From Proteus mirabilis ATCC 29906 (GTDB lineage: Bacteria > Pseudomonadota > Gammaproteobacteria > Enterobacterales > Enterobacteriaceae), in assembly GCF_000160755.1 (NCBI RefSeq), contig NZ_GG668578.1:533717-597716 (forward strand): a DNA stretch of 64,000 bases, in the 5' to 3' direction. A program made the translations under genes and the position numbers. The notes under the pieces were generated by a model, which did not search any database, was not told the DNA's origin, and saw only the letters and a list, made by a program, of their open reading frames with translations. This document shows, one piece after another, positions 32,199 to 39,843 of the stretch; the first letter of the stretch is position 1; each line of letters opens with the position of its first letter.

Positions 32199-33860
32199 CT
32201 ACACCCCATCAAATGAGGCTAAACGTTCTTTTTGCTCCCCCGTTAAGTTGAAAGCAAAGTCTTCATGCTCAATTTGCCATGTACCAAAGCTCATAAGGAA
32301 AGCAATAGCAGGGTCAATTTTGTTGGCTGATTTCTTTTTATTGGGCTTGATATTCGCGTTTGCGTCCGTTTCCATGACGACATTAGCCATCGCCCACGCA
32401 AGCACCGGATCGCCATTGTGACGAATGATTTTACGATTAACAAATACCTCGGCTGATTTCGCCACAGGGCTAAACTTCATGTAAGTTTGAGGGAATGGCT
32501 CAACATCTAACCCCGCACCTTGTAGCTGTGTCCTTAAATGGGTAGCGTTCCATGTATCAAATCCTGTCAATTTGATATTAAATTGTTGGCTGTCTCTAAG
32601 CACATCATCACGAATGCGATCATAATCAATACAATCGCCTGGTGTGGTTCGGAGCCAACCTGATTTAACCCATTGACGGTAAATCGCCCTGTTCTTATTG
32701 GCGGGGTTCTGTAACTGCGCTTCGGGGATATAGTGGCGAGTCAATAACAACAATTCATTATCGACAGGAAAGGTATAGCAGACACTGGTGATATCCCCCG
32801 TAGAGGATAGGTCCATTCCTGCATAACACGCTAAGCCTTTAAGGTCAGTTTCGGTATAGTCCATTTCACACGCTAACCATGCGCCCTCACCCATCCAAGG
32901 CGTTTCCCCCTGACACCAAATATTAAAGCGTTTAGTTAACATTTCCGTCCATTGTGAGGGAATGCCTCGTGCCTTTTGTATTGTGTCATACAAAGCATCA
33001 CCATCAACTGACACATTAAGATTGGGATTCGCCTTTATCCACAAGCGTTCATCGTCAATTTCTTTTTCGTCGTCGAGTTCATAAATCAAAGCAAATAACG
33101 ATTCATTTTGTTCTTCACCGGCGAGAATTTGACAACAATAATCATAATGTTGTTTACAGGCTGAAATGACATTGCTGCCTGACGTTGTGATCGCAAATAA
33201 AATGCCCTCAGGACGTGCCCCCATCCCTAACTCAAGGGCAGAATAAACCGCATTATCAGGGTGTAAGTGATATTCATCTACAATCGCTAAACTGGGATTG
33301 GTTCCCTCAATAGTGGCGGCTTTAGCGGCAAGAGGTTTCAATAAGCTATTACGTTTCGGATTAATGACTTTATGTTGCTGTATGGCCACCCGTTTTTTAA
33401 GCGGTTTAGACAGCACACACATTTGACGGGCATCATCAAAGACAATACGCGCCTGATCTCGGCTCACTGCAGCGGTATAAATATCTTGTTGCCCGTTTTC
33501 CATCACCAAGAACCAATTAGCCAGTATTGCCGCAACGGTGGATTTTGCATTTTTGCGGGGAACCTGAATATAAGCACTGCGGTATTTTCTTCGCCCCGTT
33601 GAGATCACCTTGAAACCAAGGAGATTCGCAAAGGCAAATTGTTGCCACGGCTCAAGCTCTATCGGCTTACCTCGCAAGTGCCCTTTAACATGCGGGCAAA
33701 CACGAGAGAACCCGATAAAACGCTCTACGACCTCATTATCAAAGGTATAAAGCGGATTATTTAAGTCATTATAGTAACGTTCAACCGCTTGCTTTAACCG
33801 CTGACAGGCGGGGATTTTACCTGTTTTAATATCGCTTGCGTACTGCTCCCATGCGTTCAT
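32199..33860 (-). CDS. HK97-type large terminase subunit (TerL)
   Basis: Packaging motor and nuclease that fills the capsid with DNA. The 553-residue protein has an N-terminal ATPase with Walker A-like VPRKNAKST (about 100-108) and Walker B LAIVDEYHLH (Asp195, Glu196), then an RNase-H-fold nuclease domain with GMDLSSTGDITSV and GFDTWNATHL. Length is normal for the Terminase_1 family. It is the last gene of the leftward packaging set and overlaps terS by four bases. The intact motor implies the island packages itself rather than using a helper terminase. Confidence 0.93.
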   Translation of the reverse strand: MNAWEQYASDIKTGKIPACQRLKQAVERYYNDLNNPLYTFDNEVVERFIGFSRVCPHVKGHLRGKPIELEPWQQFAFANLLGFKVISTGRRKYRSAYIQVPRKNAKSTVAAILANWFLVMENGQQDIYTAAVSRDQARIVFDDARQMCVLSKPLKKRVAIQQHKVINPKRNSLLKPLAAKAATIEGTNPSLAIVDEYHLHPDNAVYSALELGMGARPEGILFAITTSGSNVISACKQHYDYCCQILAGEEQNESLFALIYELDDEKEIDDERLWIKANPNLNVSVDGDALYDTIQKARGIPSQWTEMLTKRFNIWCQGETPWMGEGAWLACEMDYTETDLKGLACYAGMDLSSTGDITSVCYTFPVDNELLLLTRHYIPEAQLQNPANKNRAIYRQWVKSGWLRTTPGDCIDYDRIRDDVLRDSQQFNIKLTGFDTWNATHLRTQLQGAGLDVEPFPQTYMKFSPVAKSAEVFVNRKIIRHNGDPVLAWAMANVVMETDANANIKPNKKKSANKIDPAIAFLMSFGTWQIEHEDFAFNLTGEQKERLASFDGV

Positions 33861-34210
33861 AGGCGATCTAATTCGTCCTCTTCCTCGGTTTCAATTGGAT
33901 TTTTACGACGAGAAACGGGATCGAACCCCAGCAAGGAAGACATTTTAATCATGATTTTTTCAGCATCAGCCTTGGCACTCAATGAGGGATTACGGCTCTC
34001 ACTGCCTTGACTATTGATAATGCTAAACCCTCGATTATCTAAGTCTTCAACCGCTTTACGGTACATCGCATAATTGACGCAATACAATTCTAAATTGTTC
34101 CAATCGGCTAACGTCAGATCGTCACGTTCTGCCAATATTTTGGCTTTTGTTTTCCACTCTTTCGTCGCTATCTCATTAAGATAAACGGGGGGTTTAGGTG
34201 CTCTTGCCAT
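33857..34210 (-). CDS. P27-family small terminase subunit (TerS)
   Basis: DNA-recognition subunit of the terminase, choosing the satellite genome at its packaging site. The 117-residue product begins MARAPKPPVYLNEIATKEWK and has the DLTLADWNNLELYCVNYA helical core and LSAKADAEKIM segment found in the P27 TerS family. TAGGA precedes the ATG at a reasonable distance. It overlaps terL by four bases. A GC-rich block upstream (34268-34299) is a candidate target. Confidence 0.88.
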   Translation of the reverse strand: MARAPKPPVYLNEIATKEWKTKAKILAERDDLTLADWNNLELYCVNYAMYRKAVEDLDNRGFSIINSQGSESRNPSLSAKADAEKIMIKMSSLLGFDPVSRRKNPIETEEEDELDRL

Positions 34211-34267
34211 AACTATTTCTATTTCCTAGTAAATTATTTTCAAAAAAATTACCGTGCGTAAAAATTC

Positions 34268-34299
34268 GAGGAGGGGGGCGGTTCCTGAGACGAGGCCGT
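34268..34299. other. GC-rich block, candidate cos packaging site
   Basis: Between terS and the HNH gene lies a sharply GC-rich stretch (GAGGAGGGGGGCGG, then CGAGGCCG) in otherwise AT-rich sequence. Phages with an HNH gene next to a P27/HK97 terminase usually have 3'-overhang cos ends in this interval. The exact cut site cannot be read from sequence alone. Confidence 0.4.
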
Positions 34300-34338
34300 T
34301 TGTCATTTTTGATACCCCTACCCTTTCTATATGTTTCT

Positions 34339-34491
34339 CTAACGATTTCTGAAACATTCCATTAGCTCCCTATCACGTTGAGTATTGCGCCCTGTAATGG
34401 GCTTTGTAGGCGTTTTTAATTGTCGTTGTCTATACGGTTCACTGTGCTTTAAGAGTCCTTTAACCAACTGATTTATTTCATTTTCACGCAT
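34339..34491 (-). CDS. Small packaging-module protein of unknown function (50 aa)
   Basis: A 50-residue open frame whose ATG (34491) overlaps the HNH stop codon by eight bases and which ends before the cos-like block. The product is basic, beginning MRENEINQLVKGLLKHSEPY and rich in Arg/Lys/Thr. Small genes often occupy the HNH-terS gap in HK97-like phages. I do not recognise a domain. The coupling to HNH supports it; the size leaves doubt. Confidence 0.5.
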   Translation of the reverse strand: MRENEINQLVKGLLKHSEPYRQRQLKTPTKPITGRNTQRDRELMECFRNR

Positions 34492-34930
34492 TACGGTTAT
34501 ACTCATCTCGCCAATCATTATTCCGTGTTGCTTTTGCCTCTAACTCTCGATACTCCCCATTTTTACGCTTTTGCTTAGTGAGTGGATCATGCTTAAAGGT
34601 TTTGGTGTTATGACAACTGTGACATAACGCTTGATGGTTAAAATCCACCCAAAACAATACGTCACTATCACCGTTAATAGGAATAATGTGGTCAACAATG
34701 GTTGCAGGGGTGTATATCCCTTTATTGAGGCAATGCACACATAACGGATTTAACTTGAGATACTGTAAACGGTACTTGCCCCACTGATTGCTATAACCTC
34801 GTTCGGTTCGTGTCCCTCGCTGGCTATCCTGTTGTCGTCTGGCTTCTTGTTTATGTTCTTCACACCGTCCAGACTTCACCCGCTTATTACAGCCTTGATA
34901 ACTACAACGCTTTAGGGGTTGCCATGGCAT
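34484..34930 (-). CDS. HNH endonuclease of the packaging module
   Basis: HNH nuclease needed with the terminase for cos cleavage in HK97-like phages. The 148-residue protein has an N-terminal zinc-like CSYQGCN..C..H cluster, then CVHCLNKG, the VDHIIPIN His motif and CHSCHNTKT, giving the paired CxxC and catalytic DH expected of the family. It begins directly after the head-completion gene (34931). Confidence 0.92.
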   Translation of the reverse strand: MPWQPLKRCSYQGCNKRVKSGRCEEHKQEARRQQDSQRGTRTERGYSNQWGKYRLQYLKLNPLCVHCLNKGIYTPATIVDHIIPINGDSDVLFWVDFNHQALCHSCHNTKTFKHDPLTKQKRKNGEYRELEAKATRNNDWRDEYNRNA

Positions 34931-35227
34931 CTAGTACACTCCCACATCTCGATAGGTTGACCACAGAGAATGAATAGTCAGCGGAACTTCTTTTAATCCA
35001 TCACTGCCTATCATCTCTCGGTTCTCATAAAGCAAACTGATATACATTAAACAGCCCACCTTGATCGCAGGAGTGAACGACAACCCATCATCAAATCGTT
35101 TACCGATATGTTGTTGGCAAACTTCTAATGCGGCATCAATATAGATAGCTAATATGGCATCGTCATAATCATCATCAATACGGCAATGCAACTTCACTTC
35201 ATCAAGACTGATATTAGGTTTAGTCAC
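34931..35227 (-). CDS. Head-tail connector protein (HK97 gp6-like)
   Basis: Predicted ring protein below the portal, to which the tail or head-closure protein attaches. The 98-residue helical product opens ISLDEVKLHCRIDDDYDDAI and ends TIHSLWSTYRDVGVY, both typical of the gp6-like/DUF3168-neighbour connector family. It overlaps the adaptor gene by eight bases. In a satellite this is the surface that must accept the helper phage tail. Confidence 0.88.
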   Translation of the reverse strand: MTKPNISLDEVKLHCRIDDDYDDAILAIYIDAALEVCQQHIGKRFDDGLSFTPAIKVGCLMYISLLYENREMIGSDGLKEVPLTIHSLWSTYRDVGVY

Positions 35228-35555
35228 GCTCTACGCCCTCACAAATAATTTCCATTCTGCCCTTGGCTTTATCCGCCACAATACTTTTAATATCCCAATG
35301 ATTGCCGTCCGTGCCGGCGTAGCTAAACATCAATCGATCTGCCGTGGTGATATCAGGAAAATAACGTAACCAAACTCTCACTGTGGTTTCACTCTGTGTT
35401 TGCTGACTGCTAAAATACTCGCGCCCTCGGATCCCTTTTACCTCAGCCCAAACTTTCGCAATATCGAACCACATCACCTCATTACCACTAAGCGCATCCG
35501 GTTTAAGCTTTGAGCGCTGAATAGTTACCCGTTGATTCATGCGCCCCGCTTTCAT
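35220..35555 (-). CDS. Phage head closure/adaptor protein (SPP1 gp16-like)
   Basis: Seals the filled head and forms the joint to the tail. The 111-residue beta-rich protein starts MKAGRMNQRVTIQ, matching the M-x-A-G-x-L-x-x-R-V-T-I-Q opening of the family, which supports the start at 35555 rather than the internal ATG. Further family features are VWAEVKGIRGREYF and the later W-x-I-K-S-I. It overlaps the portal stop by four bases. Confidence 0.9.
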   Translation of the reverse strand: MKAGRMNQRVTIQRSKLKPDALSGNEVMWFDIAKVWAEVKGIRGREYFSSQQTQSETTVRVWLRYFPDITTADRLMFSYAGTDGNHWDIKSIVADKAKGRMEIICEGVERD

Positions 35556-36772
35556 TCATCCACCTTGTCAGACTCTTTTTTAACTTCAACGGTCTGTTTC
35601 CATGCCTGACTAAATTCATCACCACCTTCACGAGGAGGCAATCCCTCACGCTCACGGGCTTCATTCGGACACATGACTCCCGACTTAATCGCGGTTTCAT
35701 AACTGCGGAAACGCTCCGTAGGATTAGCGCGGAGTAAATCTGCCGTATCAAATTCCACTTGATAGCGAATATTCGGTGTAGGTGAAGTCAATAACAGCGC
35801 TGATTTAATTTGTTGCTCAAAGTTGGCTAACCATGGGCGCATAGTGATGGTCAGTAAGGCACGACTTGCCTCACTAAAGTTACTGTAAGTACTGTTGGAA
35901 TATTCTTGTAAAAAGATAGGGCTAATGTTGAACATACGGGCAATATCTTCAATGGTAAAACGCCTTGAGGCTAACCACTCCGCATCTTGGTTACTCATGC
36001 CTAATTGTTCATATTCCATGCCCCCCTCAAGAATGGGGGTTTTCCCTGCATTACGTGCCCCTTTGTAGCGTTCTAGGGCTTCTAATGCCTTAGTTCCTTT
36101 GAGGCTATCGAGCCATTCACCCGATTTAATAATGCCAGATGCCATCATGCCGTCTTTCATGATACTCGCGCCGTGTCGTTGTTGAGCTAATCCTAAGCCC
36201 AATGTTTCACGGCAAATCGTGACGGGTGAGCGACCTAAAAAACCGTCATCGGTCGCATAACGTAAATGCAAGATTTCTTCTTGTAGGTAGGTTTTCACCT
36301 TACCGCTATACGTTTCAGTCACGGTATAACTGTATCGCTGATCCCCAAGTCGATTAATCACCACCGCACTAGGGGGATAAGGATGTATTGATTTAGGCTG
36401 TCCATCTTTGCCCCACGTAATCACCGCATAGGCGTTACCATTGAGCAAACAATGACGCATTAAAGTGCGCTTAAATTGAAAAGCGGTCTGACAGTCATTC
36501 GGTTTTTCATTGAGAAGATAATCAACAGGATGATCACTTAACCACTCTCTTGATTCTCGCCCTTTATCATTGTGTACCCGATACAGAAAACAGGGCATGG
36601 AGGCAATAGCTTCACTAATGACCGTCACCGCATTCATCACGGCAGGTAAGCCCTCCGCTGTTGATGAGCTAACGTGTTCCCCTGAGTTTGTGTTAGATAT
36701 CCCCGCCAGAGAAAGAAACTCATCAATACTTAGACTGCGGGATTCGGAGGCTTTACGTTTGAATGGCCACAT
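35552..36772 (-). CDS. HK97-family portal protein
   Basis: Forms the dodecameric ring through which DNA enters the head. The 406-residue product shows the family pattern: LPAVMNAVTVISEAIASMPC near residue 48, LLNGNAYAVITWGKDGQP, HLRYATDDGFLGRSPV, and RFTIEDIARMFNISPIFLQ later. It starts on the last base of the protease stop, so translation is coupled. Order capsid-protease-portal in the direction of transcription is reversed relative to most phages. Confidence 0.95.
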   Translation of the reverse strand: MWPFKRKASESRSLSIDEFLSLAGISNTNSGEHVSSSTAEGLPAVMNAVTVISEAIASMPCFLYRVHNDKGRESREWLSDHPVDYLLNEKPNDCQTAFQFKRTLMRHCLLNGNAYAVITWGKDGQPKSIHPYPPSAVVINRLGDQRYSYTVTETYSGKVKTYLQEEILHLRYATDDGFLGRSPVTICRETLGLGLAQQRHGASIMKDGMMASGIIKSGEWLDSLKGTKALEALERYKGARNAGKTPILEGGMEYEQLGMSNQDAEWLASRRFTIEDIARMFNISPIFLQEYSNSTYSNFSEASRALLTITMRPWLANFEQQIKSALLLTSPTPNIRYQVEFDTADLLRANPTERFRSYETAIKSGVMCPNEAREREGLPPREGGDEFSQAWKQTVEVKKESDKVDE

Positions 36773-37326
36773 TATTCCACCTCAACCAATTGTAACCAGC
36801 GGTCAAAATCTTTTACCGCTTGCGGTTTACTGAGTGTTAAGGAGCGTTTGGCAATTTCTACGCCACTATCAGGATAAGCGGGTAAACTGGTGATGGTGAT
36901 TTCATGGAGTTCGGCTTCTAATACAGTTCTGACATACGGCTCTTGACCAATATCCCACTGATCTTTAATCGCTCGGAAACCAAAACTCATACCGTCAATA
37001 TCACCTCGTTCAACCAAGGTGAGAACATCACGCCCTAGTTGCGTATCAGGCGGAGTGAGTTCAAAACGTAACCCTGTTTCATCTTCGGTGAGTTGTAATG
37101 TGCCAGAAGTCGTGCGCCCCAATAGGTTAGTGTAATCATGTTCATAAAGCGCCCTGACATCACTCCCTTTTGATAAGCTGTTACTAAACGCATTTTGGGC
37201 AAATTGCTCGACAAACTCATCCCAAAGCACATGAGAGCGTAAGCCCCATTTAATGACATAACCCACCAGCTTTTTATCACTGGCAGAAAGTGTTGCAGTA
37301 CGGATTTCTAACTCGGTCTTTTTCAT
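36772..37326 (-). CDS. HK97-family prohead protease
   Basis: Serine protease (family S78) that trims capsid scaffolding during maturation. The 184-residue protein has the catalytic His in LYEHDYTNLLGRT and Ser in GMSFGFRA, with GYVIKWG near the N-terminus. It lies 53 bases after the capsid gene. An active protease implies that the island's own heads mature normally. Confidence 0.93.
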   Translation of the reverse strand: MKKTELEIRTATLSASDKKLVGYVIKWGLRSHVLWDEFVEQFAQNAFSNSLSKGSDVRALYEHDYTNLLGRTTSGTLQLTEDETGLRFELTPPDTQLGRDVLTLVERGDIDGMSFGFRAIKDQWDIGQEPYVRTVLEAELHEITITSLPAYPDSGVEIAKRSLTLSKPQAVKDFDRWLQLVEVE

Positions 37327-37379
37327 AGCCTATTCCTGACAAAAAGAGCGCTCCTGAGATCACAGGAACGCCCCTTGAG

Positions 37380-38534
37380 TTATTTACCCGCGACTTTAAC
37401 TTCCAACACTTTAATGGCGTTAGAATCCACCAGCCCACCGCCTAAATATTTATCGGTGTGAACTTTGATAAAGCCGGGTTCAGTAATGTTGTCAGGGCGA
37501 GTACGTGTACCCGTTTCATGATCCACAATGAAGTAACCGCGTTTAAAGTCACCTAATGCAATCACATCATCAGCCATGTTTTCGAGATAATGAACCGGTA
37601 AGCCTAATAAGGTATCAGGATCGCCAGACTGTAAACGATCACGCCAGATATAATCCCCATTACCATTTTTCAGTTTCTGCACTTTAGCGGCAGTATTGGA
37701 GTTCATCACCCAAACAGCATTTTTACGGTATTTCGCTCTAAGCTTAAATTTCAAATCAATCAAGCTATCCGCTGTCAGTGTCATTGCTTCCAGTTTTTCT
37801 AATTTGCCAAAAGCACGCGTTTTGTCATCTTTGGCTTCACGAGGATAAGCTAAAAAACCTTTTGCTTTTTTCAAACCATCTCCCGTGACGAGATCGACTT
37901 CTTCAGTATCAACGAACGTGTCACCAATCTCAGAGCTTAACCAGCTCAGAATATCCACATCACTAAAATCAATAATTTCTTGCGTGGTTTTGGGATAGGC
38001 GTAGATAGGGAATAATTTGATACTGACTTCTTCTAACTTTGGTGTGCCAGTTTCAGTACGAGCGTGACCTTCTTCACCGTGATTGACTTTTGCACCACCC
38101 ACAGAAACCAATTGTTTATATTCGTTGCTGTGAGTGGTTTTGATGGTACAGATTTTACGCATCACCGAATCATCGGTTAATTGTTGCATGATCTGCTTAT
38201 TCAGTTCAGGAATAACGGTATAGCCACCATCAGCCGGAACCCCAGTAGATAACGTACGCGTTTCGCCTGTCAGGACATAATGACGTAATTCATCATTACT
38301 CACTGTGTTATCACCTAATACGTGCTTACCTGTTTGACTGCGTTCTTCCTCTGCCATCGCTTCATAACGGGCAATTTCAGTATTCAGGGATTCCGACTGA
38401 TGACGTAACTCATCAAAACTTTTAGCCTCATCGTCAGAGAGAGAACGTTTTTCAGTTTCTGCTTTAGTGAGCAATGAGCGCATTTGCTCGGTGAGGGTTG
38501 CCTTTTGTTGGCGTAATTCGAGAAGTCTTTTCAT
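37380..38534 (-). CDS. HK97-fold major capsid protein
   Basis: Main shell protein. The 384-residue product has an N-terminal coiled-coil delta (scaffold) domain (about 1-85, highly charged), then the HK97 fold starting near LSTGVPADGGYTVIPELNKQI. Typical later elements are WLSSEIGDTF, AVWVMNSNTAAKVQKLKNGNGDYIW and LLGLPVHYLENM. The delta domain is expected to be removed by the adjacent protease. It is the first gene of the packaging operon, behind a leader with two hairpins. Confidence 0.95.
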   Translation of the reverse strand: MKRLLELRQQKATLTEQMRSLLTKAETEKRSLSDDEAKSFDELRHQSESLNTEIARYEAMAEEERSQTGKHVLGDNTVSNDELRHYVLTGETRTLSTGVPADGGYTVIPELNKQIMQQLTDDSVMRKICTIKTTHSNEYKQLVSVGGAKVNHGEEGHARTETGTPKLEEVSIKLFPIYAYPKTTQEIIDFSDVDILSWLSSEIGDTFVDTEEVDLVTGDGLKKAKGFLAYPREAKDDKTRAFGKLEKLEAMTLTADSLIDLKFKLRAKYRKNAVWVMNSNTAAKVQKLKNGNGDYIWRDRLQSGDPDTLLGLPVHYLENMADDVIALGDFKRGYFIVDHETGTRTRPDNITEPGFIKVHTDKYLGGGLVDSNAIKVLEVKVAGK

Positions 38535-38592
38535 GAAGTGGTTTCCGTAATCAATAAAATGTTAAGACGTGAAACCAACACAAAAAGAAGAA

Positions 38593-38670
38593 GACCGTTT
38601 AACTGGAGATGCCTGTCAGAAAAAGCAAGGATTAAACGGTCAAGTGGCGGCTCACGTCTGAGTGCCACTT
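38593..38670. promoter_or_regulatory. Two adjacent hairpins in the capsid gene leader
   Basis: GACCGTTTAA (38593-38602) pairs with TTAAACGGTC (38632-38641). Immediately after, AAGTGGC (38642-38648) pairs with GCCACTT (38664-38670), and CTCA/TGAG extends the stem inside. They precede the leftward capsid gene by 59 bases. They could control capsid expression level, end primase-operon transcription or be an RNA-binding target. Confidence 0.6.
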
Positions 38671-38817
38671 ATTAATATATACCTCAAAAAGCCAATAAAA
38701 AGCCTTAAAAATCATACAATAAACATAAGAAAGCATCAGAACAATTAATTTACAATTCTTTATGCTAATATTTTGATGTTGTGGTCTGAGGGCGTTCATT
38801 TTAACAATGGAGGTAGT

Positions 38818-39318
38818 ATGAATTTCAATCAGCTTGCATATCCAGAATTAATTATTATTAATGGAGATGAGTACAAAGGTAGCCGAGAAAGCAGTACTGT
38901 ACGAATCCCCTACACCGATGAACCCGATATTGGAATTGGTGATGTTATTACACAAAAATCAGGAAAAAGACTTATTGAATTAAAAGTATTAGATGCTTCA
39001 TTCCTTGCTGGAGGATCATTGAATATAGGTACTCACCACCCACACATGTTAACTCTACAAGTTGAAAATATGACTGCCAGTGAGCATAAAACGAAAGATC
39101 TTAATTCTGTCGTTAATATAGGTAATATTTCTGGAGATCAAATACAAGTTGGGAATAATAACACTCAAATTACAAATGTAACTATTCAGGAATTAGTTGA
39201 AAAGATTGCAAAATCTAATGATGTTGAGGCAAAAAGATCTCTCATTAAATTACTAGAAAATAGTACCGTTGCAAGTGTAATAGGGGCAGGTATTTCCGGG
39301 CTAATAAGTTTATTATAA
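38818..39318 (+). CDS. Cargo protein with RHIM-like motif and hydrophobic C-terminus
   Basis: A 166-residue protein on the opposite strand to the packaging genes, starting at 38818 behind TGGAGGTAGT. An earlier in-frame ATG (38773) lacks a comparable ribosome site. Residues 1-90 form a predicted beta-rich domain opening MNFNQLAYPEL. Residues 103-116 read NISGDQIQVGNNNT: the IQVG core at 109-112 and the flanking S-G and N-N-N resemble the RHIM amyloid motif of RIPK1/RIPK3 (IQIG/VQVG). A helical segment (120-149) leads to a Gly-rich hydrophobic tail (151-166) that could enter a membrane. The layout sensor-amyloid motif-membrane tail suggests a defence or cell-death effector. This is inference; no catalytic motif is visible. 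AT-rich codons and reversed strand mark it as a moron gene. Confidence 0.75.
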   Translation: MNFNQLAYPELIIINGDEYKGSRESSTVRIPYTDEPDIGIGDVITQKSGKRLIELKVLDASFLAGGSLNIGTHHPHMLTLQVENMTASEHKTKDLNSVVNIGNISGDQIQVGNNNTQITNVTIQELVEKIAKSNDVEAKRSLIKLLENSTVASVIGAGISGLISLL

Positions 39319-39367
39319 TATCTTACCTGAAGCCGAGCATATTTATTCTCTCGGCTCCTTATCAGAT

Positions 39368-39628
39368 TTATTTATCACTCAACCATTCGGGTACATCATT
39401 CATTATTTTTCTAAACGCTTGCAGTTGTTCAATTAATACATCTAATTGTTCTTTATTCGTTGCTAAGATTTCCTCTGATAATGTGTGTCTTAAATTTCCG
39501 CCAGTATCTTGAAAGAAAAAAGAATGTCCGCTAACCAACTCACGATAATCAGTTGTATGTAAATCATCGAGTTGTGTAATGTTGTGATAATCATAATGTG
39601 CCTGTATATCTTCTCGCGTGATCGGCAT
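39368..39628 (-). CDS. Small acidic protein of unknown function (86 aa)
   Basis: Starts at 39628 directly behind an excellent TAGGAGGAGAT ribosome-binding site, so it is very probably translated. The 86-residue product is acidic and helical (ITREDIQAHYDYHNITQLDD; EQLDVLIEQLQAFRKIMNDV). I recognise no family. It lies between the iteron cluster/primase and the capsid operon and is convergent with the RHIM-like gene, 49 bases apart. It may belong with either the replication genes or the cargo. Confidence 0.72.
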   Translation of the reverse strand: MPITREDIQAHYDYHNITQLDDLHTTDYRELVSGHSFFFQDTGGNLRHTLSEEILATNKEQLDVLIEQLQAFRKIMNDVPEWLSDK

Positions 39629-39711
39629 ATCTCCTCCTAATTTAATACAATATTACCTGCCAAAAGAAGCCTTTTTAAAATCTATATGCTTATTTTAACA
39701 GCAATATAAAA

Positions 39712-39815
39712 GGTGCACAGGGTGAACAGTTGGTGCACAGTTGAGAAATAACTATGCACCCTATTTTTATATTATAAATCAATCAAATATAAAGATTGGT
39801 GAACAGGGTGCACAG
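39712..39815. repeat. Iteron cluster A beside the primase gene (candidate origin)
   Basis: GGTGCACAG occurs at 39712-39720, 39732-39740 and 39807-39815, and GGTGAACAG at 39721-39729 and 39798-39806. One inverted ATGCACC sits at 39754-39760. The block between is very AT-rich (about 39741-39797). The layout is iterons flanking an AT-rich stretch directly beside the alpha-like primase gene, as at the P4 origin. Confidence 0.78.
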
Positions 39816-39843
39816 TTGAACATAAAACTTTATAACTAGGGGG

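Noticed and set aside
38773..38817. Longer N-terminus for the RHIM-like protein
   Set aside because: The upstream ATG has no good ribosome site, while the ATG at 38818 follows GGAGG at correct spacing.
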